A DNA stretch of 64,000 nt from Prolixibacteraceae bacterium. Lineage in GTDB: Bacteria; Bacteroidota; Bacteroidia; Bacteroidales; Prolixibacteraceae. The notes beneath the pieces were generated by a model. That model was not told the DNA's origin. It did no database searches and worked only from the letters and a program-made list of their open reading frames with translations. This document shows, piece after piece, positions 36,619 to 44,865 of this stretch (the stretch's first letter is position 1; each line of letters begins with the position of its first letter). Position numbers and translations under genes: made by a program. The stretch is from contig JANQHI010000006.1 in assembly GCA_028282705.1 (NCBI GenBank), positions 110,814 to 174,813 of the forward strand. Direction: 5' to 3'.

Positions 36619-37902
36619 ATGATAACAATAAAAAACGATGAAATTTCAATTGGGAATTTTAGGGTACGTGAATTAAGTGAAAAATTTGGAACTCCTCTTT
36701 ATGTATATAGTGAAGAAAAAATCAAAAATAATTTTATAAAAACTTTAAAAACAGCAAGGAAATATTACAAGAACTTTAACTTATTTTATGCTATTAAAGC
36801 TTGTAATAATCCACATATTGCACGAATATTAATAAATGAAGGCGCAGGTATAGATGCAGCAAGTATTAATGAAATTAAACTTGCAAAATTGCTAGAATTA
36901 AAAGGTAATAAAATAATGTTTTCTGGTAATTTCTTATCAGATGAAGATTTAAAAGAAGGATATGAATCTGGAGCTATTATCAATTTAGATGATATATCTT
37001 TATTGCCAAGACTTTTAAAATATGGCACGCCGAACATAATATCATTTAGAGTCAATCCTGGATATGGTGAAAGTAATGTTGGTGAATGGGTAACAAATGC
37101 TGGACCAAAAGCAAAGTTCGGATTAAAACCAAATCATGTACTTGATGCATATAGAAATGCTCAAAATGCAGGTATCAAACGATTTGGAGTTCACATGATG
37201 CCAGGTTCTTGTTTACTTGATCCTGATTATTTTCACAAAATCACGAATATGTTAATTAAAATAATTATACCAATATTCAAAGAATTAAATATAGATATTG
37301 AATTTATCAACTTAGGAGGAGGTTTGGGGATACCATATGAAAAAAAAGATACACCTCTAGATCTTGATAAAACAATGAAAGGAATTAGTGAAATAATTAT
37401 TTCAAAGTGTACTCAGAATAAACTAAAATTACCTGCACTTTACATGGAACCTGCAAGATATTTCGTTGGAGATGCAGGAATATTGTTGGGGAAAGTTCAT
37501 ACTATAAAAAGAAGTTATTCAACTATTATTGGCACTGACATTTCCATGAATACTTTTGCTAGACCAGCAATGTATGATGCTTACCATCACATTTATATTG
37601 ATGGAAAGGAAAGTCATCCTCGTCAAAAATTTGGGATTTGCGGTCAGGTTTGCGAAAATACTGACTATTGGTGTAGAAATAGAAAATTACCAAAAACAGT
37701 TGGAGAAGGTGATTTAATTGTAGTTTCGGATACTGGCGCATATGGTTATGGCATGAGCTACGAATATAATGGAAGATTAAAAGCTGCTGAAGTACTCATT
37801 ACTAAGGACGAGGCAAAATTAATTCGTAGAAGAGAAACTTTCAATGATATGTTAAAAAATGTGGAGTTGTCAAATGAAATGATAAAAAACCTAACTAAAT
37901 AA
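36619..37902 (+). CDS. Fold-type-III PLP-dependent decarboxylase, LysA-like
   Basis: A 427-residue protein like diaminopimelate decarboxylase. The PLP lysine is K60 in FYAIKACNNP. The phosphate-binding glycines are in NLGGGLGIPY, and EPARYFVGDAG matches the usual EPGR region. The active-site cysteine contributed by the partner subunit is in GQVCENTDYW, and the C-terminal tyrosine region is GAYGYGMSYEYN. All key positions are present, so it should be active, although the substrate-specificity segments differ from housekeeping LysA (CENTD in place of CESGD). It is placed between a trypco2-like gene (4 bases) and an ATPase gene (9 bases) in mobile DNA, with no lysine-biosynthesis neighbours. Confidence 0.85.
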   Translation: MITIKNDEISIGNFRVRELSEKFGTPLYVYSEEKIKNNFIKTLKTARKYYKNFNLFYAIKACNNPHIARILINEGAGIDAASINEIKLAKLLELKGNKIMFSGNFLSDEDLKEGYESGAIINLDDISLLPRLLKYGTPNIISFRVNPGYGESNVGEWVTNAGPKAKFGLKPNHVLDAYRNAQNAGIKRFGVHMMPGSCLLDPDYFHKITNMLIKIIIPIFKELNIDIEFINLGGGLGIPYEKKDTPLDLDKTMKGISEIIISKCTQNKLKLPALYMEPARYFVGDAGILLGKVHTIKRSYSTIIGTDISMNTFARPAMYDAYHHIYIDGKESHPRQKFGICGQVCENTDYWCRNRKLPKTVGEGDLIVVSDTGAYGYGMSYEYNGRLKAAEVLITKDEAKLIRRRETFNDMLKNVELSNEMIKNLTK

Positions 37903-37911
37903 TATATTTAA

Positions 37912-39873
37912 ATGCCTAATAGAATAATTGATATAATAGGATTACAAGATGACACTCAATCTGTCAGGAATGAATGGAACTTATTAGTAGAACCTCTTGC
38001 ATCGTGTATAAAATTACCTGTTCAAAATTCACCTAAAGAACTCTATATTGATGTGGCGAAAACACCAAATTATTATTCTGATTATATAAATCCAACAGGA
38101 GAACTAGAAGAATTTCCAAATGATTGGTTAAGCCGGTATCAATTGATGATTGAGGATTCAATTCTGCCATTAATACTAATCGCAGACATAGGAGTGGGTA
38201 AAACATCATGGTTAGAACGTTTTAAATCATTTTTAAATGAGTTAAATGATGTAGTTTACTATTATTATGACCATCATTCAGAAGAAGGAGGACCGGTTGG
38301 AGCACATTTAGAAAAAGAAGTCAAATTACACTGTTTTTTATATGCTCAACTATTAAAAATCATTCAAGATACTTGCATTAAATATAATCTATCAGGATTA
38401 AACGTTTTAAAATATGATGTTAATAAGGCGGCAGGAGATCCTCAATATATTGATAATAATATGTCTTTAGCACTTAAAGAAGCCTGTATACATTTAAAAA
38501 AGAATAATGATATAAAAATATTCTTTATAATAGATAATTTAGATGAGTATTCGAAAAATATTCAACTAAAGGCAGCATATATTGCAGATCATATTTCTAG
38601 CTGGGATTGCATTTTCCCTTTAATTGCTCTTAGACCTGAGACTTATCTTAGGACACAAACTAGATTGAAACATCCAAGACAATTTGCAATTAATCCAGTT
38701 TCATTAAATAGTCTGTTAAATAAACGATTTGAATATCTATGGGATAAAGGAGGAAGGCAATCTGTAAATAATGTTGTTAACTTATTCCGAAGAAATAATA
38801 TGTCATTATCATTATTATGGAACGAAGGACCAATTGATAAAGATCCCAATTCTTTAAAAAGATTACACAAAAAAATCATTGATGTTTTAACAGAAAGTCG
38901 AATTCTGGAGGAGGCACTTCAAAAACTCCATAATTATAACATGAGAGAGATATTGGCTATTATAAGTAAACTTCTTTTAAGTGGCTTTTTCTCAGAAGAA
39001 ATAATTGAAGATTTACAAGATGGTACATCAAATAGTAAATTGCTAAAAAACGATAGAGAAGCTGTGATAACAACATACTTGCGAGGACCATTTTACAGAT
39101 ATAGGGGTCCAAGCAATGACTATCCTGTAAAAATGCTCAATGTATTTGATCTTTCTGGTATTTCTAATCAAAATATTCTAATAACAGTTAGAATTATGCA
39201 AATTTTTGGGAAAGCTAATGACTCTGGTATCACAGTAAAAAAGGTTATCGATGACTTGGTTGAAATAAAGTACAAAAGAAATGATATCATTATTGGCATT
39301 ACTTTTTTAGCCAAACATGGATTCATTTCTGATATTAATGAACAAAAACCATGGGGAAAAACGGATGATATTGAACCTGCAGATAACGATAGATTTAATC
39401 TATCTCCTGCAGGAAATTATTTAATAACAAAGTTATTTGACGAATTTGCTTTCAGATATTGTGAAGCTATGGCAGATATTATGTATCGATCAAGGAATGA
39501 TTCTTTACCATGGTTAGTTGAAACAGACAGAGTATCACATGTTGAAAATGTCATTGGAGTTATTAAACTCATTGTATCAGCAGCAGAGTCTGAGCTAATA
39601 CGAATACTTGAAACTGAACAAACTAATGAAAAGAAAAGAATAAGGTTAGACCAATTTAAAAAGGACTTTCTTTCTAATGATATTATTGGATATGATTTCT
39701 TAATTACCCTTACAAAAGGGTGCAGAAATATGACAAATTATTTAACTTCAACTATTTATAGAAAATCTGTAGATTTCCAAGGACAAAAAAAATTAAAAAG
39801 CTTAAAAAGTCAAATAAATATACAATCAAATAAAGCTATGAGTATCTATGCTGGATTATCATATATCAACTAA
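37912..39873 (+). CDS. Large P-loop ATPase with C-terminal winged-helix region, unknown system
   Basis: A 653-residue protein. Walker A is in LILIADIGVGKTSWLERF (about residue 97), Walker B in IFFIIDNLDEY (about residue 205), and an arginine-bearing sensor-like ALRPETYLR follows (about residue 242). This layout is like STAND or archaeal-type P-loop ATPases. A helical middle and a probable winged helix (about 420-480: ITVKKVIDDLVEIKYKRNDIIIGITFLAKHGFI) follow, then a helical tail (about 500-653). No nuclease, protease or membrane segment is visible. It is the last gene of the three-gene operon. A strong bidirectional terminator lies about 120 bases downstream. Confidence 0.75.
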   Translation: MPNRIIDIIGLQDDTQSVRNEWNLLVEPLASCIKLPVQNSPKELYIDVAKTPNYYSDYINPTGELEEFPNDWLSRYQLMIEDSILPLILIADIGVGKTSWLERFKSFLNELNDVVYYYYDHHSEEGGPVGAHLEKEVKLHCFLYAQLLKIIQDTCIKYNLSGLNVLKYDVNKAAGDPQYIDNNMSLALKEACIHLKKNNDIKIFFIIDNLDEYSKNIQLKAAYIADHISSWDCIFPLIALRPETYLRTQTRLKHPRQFAINPVSLNSLLNKRFEYLWDKGGRQSVNNVVNLFRRNNMSLSLLWNEGPIDKDPNSLKRLHKKIIDVLTESRILEEALQKLHNYNMREILAIISKLLLSGFFSEEIIEDLQDGTSNSKLLKNDREAVITTYLRGPFYRYRGPSNDYPVKMLNVFDLSGISNQNILITVRIMQIFGKANDSGITVKKVIDDLVEIKYKRNDIIIGITFLAKHGFISDINEQKPWGKTDDIEPADNDRFNLSPAGNYLITKLFDEFAFRYCEAMADIMYRSRNDSLPWLVETDRVSHVENVIGVIKLIVSAAESELIRILETEQTNEKKRIRLDQFKKDFLSNDIIGYDFLITLTKGCRNMTNYLTSTIYRKSVDFQGQKKLKSLKSQINIQSNKAMSIYAGLSYIN

Positions 39874-39990
39874 TGATTCAAATATTAAAAACCCTGTCTA
39901 ACAAATTAGGATTTAAGGCACAGTTGAGCTAGGGGAAAAGGTAGTAACAAATCATACCAGCATACACCCGCATCACTGATAAGTGGCCCC

Positions 39991-40025
39991 AAAGTAGCCT
40001 ATATATTGTATAGGCTACTTTTTTT
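39991..40025. terminator. Strong bidirectional terminator after the ATPase operon
   Basis: AAAGTAGCCTATA (39991-40003) and TATAGGCTACTTT (40009-40021) form a perfect 13-bp stem with a five-base loop, and a T run continues to 40025. The A run at the other side allows it to act in both directions. Confidence 0.8.
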
Positions 40026-40093
40026 AGGATAAATATTTTAGTAAATTTATAGGTGTCGTCAGATACCTATATCACAAGGTGATTTCAGCCTCT

Positions 40094-40124
40094 GAAAGCC
40101 TGTGCCAATGAAGTACAGGCTTTC
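40094..40124. repeat. Isolated 10-bp stem-loop between terminator and leader module
   Basis: GAAAGCCTGT (40094-40103) and ACAGGCTTTC (40115-40124) pair perfectly over ten bases. The tail AATTTATT is AT-rich but not a T run, so this may be a terminator or part of another small RNA. A weaker ATAGGT/ACCTAT stem lies at about 40050-40071. Confidence 0.5.
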
Positions 40125-40267
40125 AATTTATTCTAATATTTAGTAACTTTATTAAGTGCCGCTATGAACCCGTACAACAAGTGTGTACAGCAAGCAGCCT
40201 TTATTTTTTGGTAAAGGCTGTTTTGTTAAATCATATTTTCAAGAATAAATATATAATTTGAAATTTT

Positions 40268-40275
40268 TACCTTTG
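40268..40275 (+). promoter_or_regulatory. Conserved -7 element of leader module, copy 1
   Basis: TACCTTTG matches TAnnTTTG and is embedded in a stretch that is identical in copy 2. It would start transcription about 5-8 bases later, just before the first stem of the structured RNA. Confidence 0.55.
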
Positions 40276-40282
40276 AGTTAAA

Positions 40283-40507
40283 GTCCTTAAAGAAGGACAT
40301 TTGAAAAATATTTGGTGTTAGCTATTATTTGTGGAATCGAAAACCGCTAATTTTCATTTTACACTCACAAAATTAATAGCAAATACGCTCACGTCATTGG
40401 CGTGGGCTGTGTTTGTTTGTGAGTGTGGGCATTTAGCGGTGCCTCGATTTCAGATAAGCTACAGTCCCACGCCTCTTTATTTAGTATAACCTCCACTATT
40501 GGGACTG
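40283..40507 (+). ncRNA. Structured leader RNA, copy 1 (candidate new RNA class)
   Basis: Stems: GTCCTT/AAGGAC around loop AAAG (40283-40298); an outer stem at 40333-40340 with 40444-40451; ACCGCTAA (40343-40350) with TTAGCGGT (40433-40440); ACACTCACAAA (40361-40371) with TTTGTGAGTGT (40416-40426); GCTCACG (40387-40393) with CGTGGGC (40401-40407); CAGTCCC (40462-40468) with GGGACTG (40501-40507). An alternative pairing also exists: GGCGTGGG (40399-40406) with CCCACGCC (40466-40473). This could make it a switch. Copy 2 keeps these stems with compensatory changes. No Rfam family was recognised from memory. Confidence 0.75.
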
Positions 40508-40529
40508 CGGTGGTACAACATTTACTACT

Positions 40530-41114
40530 ATGAAAAAACTGTTAATCCTTTCAAAATGTATAATTGGGATATCTTTATTTTTCTTGATATCCAGTTGTGA
40601 CAAAATTAAAGAAGAACCTTTGCCTGAAATGTATATCGGCATAGATGACGGTATAAGGCAAATTAACGATGTAGGTTTAACTATAATTGACTTGCATAAG
40701 TATTCTTTCCGTGAAAGCTATGATGAACCAGCAGGGATACAATTTGTATTAGATATTTATGACCCTGACAAGATTGCGATTGGCGATATTGGAGATTTCA
40801 TAAACAATGAAATTGAATTGTATATCGACGTTTATCCAATAGAGGAACCTCCTTTTCAGAATACTACTTCCTTCCTATGTTATATGAAAAGTGGACTTAG
40901 TGGGTTATCCTCTAAAGAAAGGAAAGAATTTTATAAAGGGAAAGCCCACATACTCCTACGGTTAAAAACCCAAGATGACGATTCAATATTTGGCGATGAG
41001 GCTCAAACAGGGGAGGAAGTCCACGTTGAATATAAAGATGGCATATACGAAGTTGTCTTAAAGGATGTAACTGTCAGGGACTTAAAACTATCTGCCCGGC
41101 TGATTATACACTAA
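40530..41114 (+). CDS. Lipoprotein of unknown function behind leader RNA copy 1
   Basis: A 194-residue protein. The signal peptide ends in a lipobox (LFFLISSC, Cys at about residue 23), so it is probably a membrane-anchored lipoprotein. The mature part is acidic and beta-rich (IQFVLDIYDPDKIAIGDIGDF, IELYIDVYPIEE, YEVVLKDVTVRDLKLSARLII) and may be a small immunoglobulin-like or lipocalin-like domain. No family is recognised. The ATG lies 23 bases after the last leader stem. Confidence 0.65.
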   Translation: MKKLLILSKCIIGISLFFLISSCDKIKEEPLPEMYIGIDDGIRQINDVGLTIIDLHKYSFRESYDEPAGIQFVLDIYDPDKIAIGDIGDFINNEIELYIDVYPIEEPPFQNTTSFLCYMKSGLSGLSSKERKEFYKGKAHILLRLKTQDDDSIFGDEAQTGEEVHVEYKDGIYEVVLKDVTVRDLKLSARLIIH

Positions 41115-41190
41115 ATTTATAGAATCCTAAATTATAGATTAGGCTAAAAATAGTTAGTTGACATTCCAAAATTTACTTAAAATCTTTAAA

Positions 41191-41733
41191 ATGAATATAT
41201 TATATATCTTATCAGTAATCTTTACAACAATATTGTTTGTTATCGGATTAGTCCTTTTCAAGGACAATCTACCCTATGCTACTTGGTTCTTGTTTACTGG
41301 TAGTGTTGCGACATCAGGGCTTAGGTTATATGCTTGGGAACAATTTAAATCAGCAAGGATAATGCTTATTGTTGCTGGTATTATCACCTTACCCTTAGGT
41401 ATTTTATTAATAATATTTGGTGTAAAAGTCAAAAATACCAGCATTGATGTGTATTCAGGCGATAATGGTTTTGGAACTGCCTTATTTATAGCATTCAGAG
41501 CATTGATAGATACATCGTTCTGGGTAGTTGCATCAATCTACCACCTTTGGACATTGATTATTGCTTTTAATAAAGGCATGGTAGCTGGATTGTTAACATT
41601 GTTCTTGCCAGTAATTTCAAACATATATTGGGTTTTTAAAATGATTGACAATTCAACCTATGTGTGGCTTGCAATCATAACATTAGCCATAAAGATTGCC
41701 GCTTACATAATCCATAAATTTAATGAGGCCTAA
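41191..41733 (+). CDS. Multi-pass membrane protein of unknown function
   Basis: 180 residues from the ATG at 41191; the frame is open from a TTG at 41158. It has five or six hydrophobic helices (LYILSVIFTTILFVIGLVLF; YATWFLFTGSVATSGL; IMLIVAGIITLPLGILLIIFGV; a C-terminal YVWLAIITLAIKIAAYII). No family is recognised. It follows the lipoprotein gene by 77 bases and may share its leader-driven transcript. Confidence 0.6.
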   Translation: MNILYILSVIFTTILFVIGLVLFKDNLPYATWFLFTGSVATSGLRLYAWEQFKSARIMLIVAGIITLPLGILLIIFGVKVKNTSIDVYSGDNGFGTALFIAFRALIDTSFWVVASIYHLWTLIIAFNKGMVAGLLTLFLPVISNIYWVFKMIDNSTYVWLAIITLAIKIAAYIIHKFNEA

Positions 41734-41765
41734 TATTGAGATTCCACGATCCATTGATTTTATAT

Positions 41766-42120
41766 TGCCGCTAATGCCAGTATACAGATTTGTACAGCAA
41801 ACAGCCTTTATCTTTTGGTAAAGGCTGTTTTGTTTAAATCATTCCATCAAGAATAAATTCTAATTTGAAATTTTTACCTTTGAGCAAAGTCTGAAAAGTC
41901 AGGCATAGATAAAAATATATAGCGTTTAGCTATTGTTCTTGAAACTGGAAATCGCCAATTTCAATACACTAACAAGGATGATAAGCACAACGCTCACGTA
42001 ACTGCGTGGGTTTGTGTTTGTTTGTTAGTGTGGGTGTTTGGCGATACCTCAGTTTCAATTCAAGCTACAGCCCACGCTTTTATATTATTAACCTTCATCA
42101 ATGGGCTGAGGTGAATTACA
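41766..42120 (+). repeat. Leader-module repeat, copy 2
   Basis: Second copy of the module at 40157-40520. Terminator hairpin CAGCCTTTA/TAAAGGCTG (41802-41827) with TTTTG tail, the conserved TAATTTGAAATTTTTACCTTTGAG-type stretch ending at about 41884, and a structured region (41889-42108). The ATG of the next gene is at 42130. Unpaired segments such as AAGCTACAG and GTTTAGCTATT are well conserved, while paired segments vary. Confidence 0.8.
41889..42108 (+). ncRNA. Structured leader RNA, copy 2
   Basis: Matching stems: GTCTGA/TCAGGC around the same AAAG loop (41889-41904); GAAACTG (41941-41947) with CAGTTTC (42050-42056); ATCGCCAA (41951-41958) with TTGGCGAT (42038-42045); ACACTAACAA (41966-41975) with TTGTTAGTGT (42022-42031); CAGCCC (42068-42073) with GGGCTG (42103-42108). 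The alternative pairing GCGTGGG (42004-42010) with CCCACGC (42071-42077) is also kept. Compared with copy 1, at least six base pairs changed on both sides with pairing maintained. Confidence 0.75.
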
Positions 42121-42129
42121 CTTTATAAT

Positions 42130-42522
42130 ATGAATTGGATTGTAATCATTGGAGTAATATTGATCATATTCGTTTTCCTACTCTATAAACACAAAATGGC
42201 TTTAAGTAAAGCTTTGGCAATGAAATTTTTAGTACTAGTCAATCTTATTAATAGAGAGATACTAAATGATAAGGGGCATTTTGTCCCTAAAAATGGAAGT
42301 TCATTCAAACTATACATAAAAGGGGATATTCAATCTTTTCATTTTTCTTATGACAGAAAGAATCTAACAATCACTTGGAAATATAGAACATTACAGAAAA
42401 AACTTAATGTCAAAAAAACCTTTAATAATGTAAGGTCTCTAACCTATGATGCCGAACAAAATATTGCGGTAACAATGTGTAATGAAGTAAGAAACGAATT
42501 ATTAAAGAATAAATTAAATTAA
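42130..42522 (+). CDS. Small membrane-anchored protein behind leader RNA copy 2
   Basis: A 130-residue protein with one N-terminal membrane helix (WIVIIGVILIIFVFLLY) and a basic soluble domain (FHFSYDRKNLTITWKYRTLQKKLNVKKTF). It is not related to the lipoprotein behind leader copy 1. No family is recognised. The next gene starts 6 bases later. Confidence 0.55.
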   Translation: MNWIVIIGVILIIFVFLLYKHKMALSKALAMKFLVLVNLINREILNDKGHFVPKNGSSFKLYIKGDIQSFHFSYDRKNLTITWKYRTLQKKLNVKKTFNNVRSLTYDAEQNIAVTMCNEVRNELLKNKLN

Positions 42523-42528
42523 TACATT

Positions 42529-42876
42529 ATGAAAACAATTCTCGCATATTTTTTAAGCTTGATAATATCGCCAATATTGGGAATGTTGCCACAGTTGTTA
42601 TTACTACCATTTTTGCGGTTACGTTTAACGATTGGAGTAATACAGGCTTTTGTATGGTTTTCTGCAATATTTGGAGGTATTTTATCTGCGTTAATTATTT
42701 CATTAATTTTTACTTGGTTGATCGATAACAATCCCCATTTCATTTTCCTGTTTGTATTGATTCTCTTGTATATAGTAAACCTCAAAAAAACTATTAAACC
42801 AAGTCCTTTTAAAACAGGGCAAATATATGGTTCCGTTATTGGGTTAGTGATAGGATGGGTCATATTCTTTTCTTAG
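42529..42876 (+). CDS. Small multi-pass membrane protein
   Basis: A 115-residue protein with about four membrane helices (ILAYFLSLIISPILGML; QLLLLPFLRL; AFVWFSAIFGGILSALIISLIFTWLI; a C-terminal GSVIGLVIGWVIFF). No family is recognised. It follows the 42130 gene by 6 bases, so the two are probably co-transcribed from the leader. Confidence 0.55.
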   Translation: MKTILAYFLSLIISPILGMLPQLLLLPFLRLRLTIGVIQAFVWFSAIFGGILSALIISLIFTWLIDNNPHFIFLFVLILLYIVNLKKTIKPSPFKTGQIYGSVIGLVIGWVIFFS

Positions 42877-42897
42877 GTTTTATAGTAATTCTAATTC

Positions 42898-43140
42898 ATG
42901 AAGTTAAATCTCATCCATAAGGAAACCAATTCTAATTGTTTTGAGATCCTGAAAAGTACCATCATTAAGGATGAGGAGTTAAAGAAATACAGGATTGATA
43001 AAGACACATTACTTCAAAACCTGCCAGAATCAATTGTTAATGAGTTTTTAGACTTCTTAGGAAGGCAAGGTCAGTTCAGGGAACTAACATTGCAGATGAT
43101 AAAAGAAGGTACACTGATATTGGAATGTTGGGAGGATTAA
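42898..43140 (+). CDS. Hypothetical small soluble protein
   Basis: An 80-residue acidic, mostly helical protein (IIKDEELKKYRIDKDTLLQN, SIVNEFLDFLGRQGQF). No family is recognised. It sits 69 bases upstream of the toxin-antitoxin-like pair and uses AGG codons more like the host than the cargo does. Confidence 0.45.
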   Translation: MKLNLIHKETNSNCFEILKSTIIKDEELKKYRIDKDTLLQNLPESIVNEFLDFLGRQGQFRELTLQMIKEGTLILECWED

Positions 43141-43209
43141 TAATCCGTATTAAGAGAGGTTTTGCTTCTGGGTACAGGAAAAATAAATATTTCTGTTTAA
43201 ATTTGAAGC

Positions 43210-44337
43210 ATGGGGAATGAACTAAATATCAATCCAAATATGCTGACATGGGCTGTTGACAGAGCAGGTCATGATGTGGATGAATTTGTCTTCACTTTCC
43301 CAAAACTACAAGAGTGGTTAGAAGAAAAAAAGAAACCTACTTTTAGCCAATTGCAGAAGTTTGCAAAGAAAGTACATGTTCCATTTGGCTATTTGTTTTT
43401 GCAAAGTCCCCCTGTAGAACAATTACCGATACCTTTTTTTAGAACAAAGAACAACAACAATAAAGTTAGCATCAATACCTTTGATACTATCCTGTTGCTA
43501 AAAAACCGTCAGGAATGGCTTAGTGAATACTTGCAAGAGAATGAGTTTGAGAAAAAAGGCTTTGTTGGTAAGTATCATAACAAGTTTGATTATAAAGAGA
43601 TAGTTGCAGACATTAGAAATACCTTGAACCTGAGTGAAAATTGGGCAAGTTATTTCACTAATTGGGAAGAGACTCTTGAACATCTGGCAGAGAAAGTTGA
43701 AGAGATAGGGATAATAATGATTTTCAACAGTGTTGTTGAAAATAATACTCACAGACCTATTCCTGTAAAAGAATGCCGAGGTTTTGTTTTGTCTAATGAT
43801 TATGCTCCATTTATGTTTATCAATGCAGCAGATGCCAAAGCTGCTCAAATGTTTACCATTGTTCATGAGTTAGCTCACATTTGGACAGGGAACAGTGCAG
43901 GATTTGATTTCAGGCAAATGCAACCAGCACATGACCCTGTAGAGGAATTGTGTGATAAAGTTGCTGCTGAGTTTTTAGTTCCTGCAAACATCTTCTTGAA
44001 CTTATGGGACAAAAACAAAAGTTTCAAACAATTGGCTAAGGTATTTAAGGTTAGTCCAATTGTAATTGCAAGAAGGGCTTTGGATTTAGGAAAAATTAAT
44101 AAAGGCCAGTTTTTCACCTTTTATAACAACTATATACAGGAATTGAAAAACAAAAAGGAGAAACAATCTGGTGGTGGTGATTTTTACAGGACAGCAAAAA
44201 AACGGGTAAGTCTTACCTATGCTGCACACATCAATCAGGCTGTTAAGTCTGGTCAACTTTTATACCGTGATGCTTATAAACTTACAGGATTAAAAGGTGA
44301 TACCTTTCAAACTTTCTTTAACCAACACTTTAGCTAA
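43210..44337 (+). CDS. ImmA/IrrE-type metallopeptidase-domain protein (COG2856), antitoxin candidate
   Basis: A 375-residue protein. The N-terminal 80 residues include a degenerate Xre-like helical region (ELNINPNMLTWAVDRAGHDVDEFV, SFQ-type helices). The middle has the zinc-peptidase motif HELAH at about residue 219 (TIVHELAHIWTG), followed by an acidic EELCDKVAAEFLVP segment that supplies the third ligand region. COG2856 proteins of this layout pair with DUF4411 genes and are predicted antitoxins. The stop overlaps the DUF4411 start (TAATG). Confidence 0.8.
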   Translation: MGNELNINPNMLTWAVDRAGHDVDEFVFTFPKLQEWLEEKKKPTFSQLQKFAKKVHVPFGYLFLQSPPVEQLPIPFFRTKNNNNKVSINTFDTILLLKNRQEWLSEYLQENEFEKKGFVGKYHNKFDYKEIVADIRNTLNLSENWASYFTNWEETLEHLAEKVEEIGIIMIFNSVVENNTHRPIPVKECRGFVLSNDYAPFMFINAADAKAAQMFTIVHELAHIWTGNSAGFDFRQMQPAHDPVEELCDKVAAEFLVPANIFLNLWDKNKSFKQLAKVFKVSPIVIARRALDLGKINKGQFFTFYNNYIQELKNKKEKQSGGGDFYRTAKKRVSLTYAAHINQAVKSGQLLYRDAYKLTGLKGDTFQTFFNQHFS

Positions 44338-44837
44338 TGAGTCATGTATATGTTGTAGATACCAACTTTTTTATACAGGCTCACAGAGTTACGTATCCTC
44401 TTGACGTTGTTCCAAGTTTTTGGAATAAGGTAAAGGAACTTGCTGATAGTGGTAAGATAATAAGTATTGATAAAGTAAAGAATGAAATATTCAAAAACGA
44501 TGATGAGCTAAAGGAATGGTGTAAGAATAACCTGCCATCGGAGTTTTGGAAAGATTCAAGTAAGAATCCTTTAGAGTATGGACAAATAGCTGCTTGGGGA
44601 GCTTCACAAACATCACGTTATACACAAAATGCAATTCAGGAATTTTTAGATGCAGAAGAAGCTGATGCTTTTTTAATGGCTTTTACTCTTGCTGATTTAT
44701 TAAACAGAAAGGTAATAACCTATGAGAGGCCGAGTAATAAGAAAAACAAGATTAAAATTCCTGATGTTTGTGCTGTATTTGGCATAAAATATCTTGACCC
44801 CATAGCTATGTTCAGGGAACTTGGAGAGACATTCTAA
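44337..44837 (+). CDS. DUF4411 PIN-like protein, toxin candidate
   Basis: A 166-residue protein. The N-terminal VYVVDTNFFIQAHR carries the first acidic residue of a PIN-type ribonuclease site. Later acidic residues in DKVKNEIF and FLDAEEADAFLMAFTLA complete the expected set. This is the DUF4411 family, predicted toxin partner of COG2856 proteins. The start overlaps the antitoxin-like gene by one base, so the pair is translationally coupled. It is probably an addiction module that stabilises the element. Confidence 0.8.
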   Translation: MSHVYVVDTNFFIQAHRVTYPLDVVPSFWNKVKELADSGKIISIDKVKNEIFKNDDELKEWCKNNLPSEFWKDSSKNPLEYGQIAAWGASQTSRYTQNAIQEFLDAEEADAFLMAFTLADLLNRKVITYERPSNKKNKIKIPDVCAVFGIKYLDPIAMFRELGETF

Positions 44838-44865
44838 CAACACCAAGAAACAAAAGTCAAAATCA

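Larger units (their letters stand above)
40157..40520 (+). repeat. Leader-module repeat, copy 1
   Basis: A 360-base module that is homologous to 41766-42120. Parts in order: a terminator hairpin CAGCCTTTA/TAAAGGCTG with a T tail (40195-40224), an AT-rich stretch with the conserved -7 element TACCTTTG (40268-40275), and a structured region (40283-40507). An ATG follows 10 bases after its end at 40530. The word GTACAACA occurs near both ends (40172 and 40513). Confidence 0.8.

Noticed and set aside
36619..37902. Housekeeping lysA
   Set aside because: It lies in mobile cargo between two unrelated genes, with specificity segments unlike housekeeping enzymes, so a biosynthetic gene symbol is not justified.
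40157..42120. Interpretation of the two modules as a CRISPR or retron
   Set aside because: Only two copies, no spacer-repeat pattern and no reverse transcriptase nearby; stems with covariation fit a leader RNA better.
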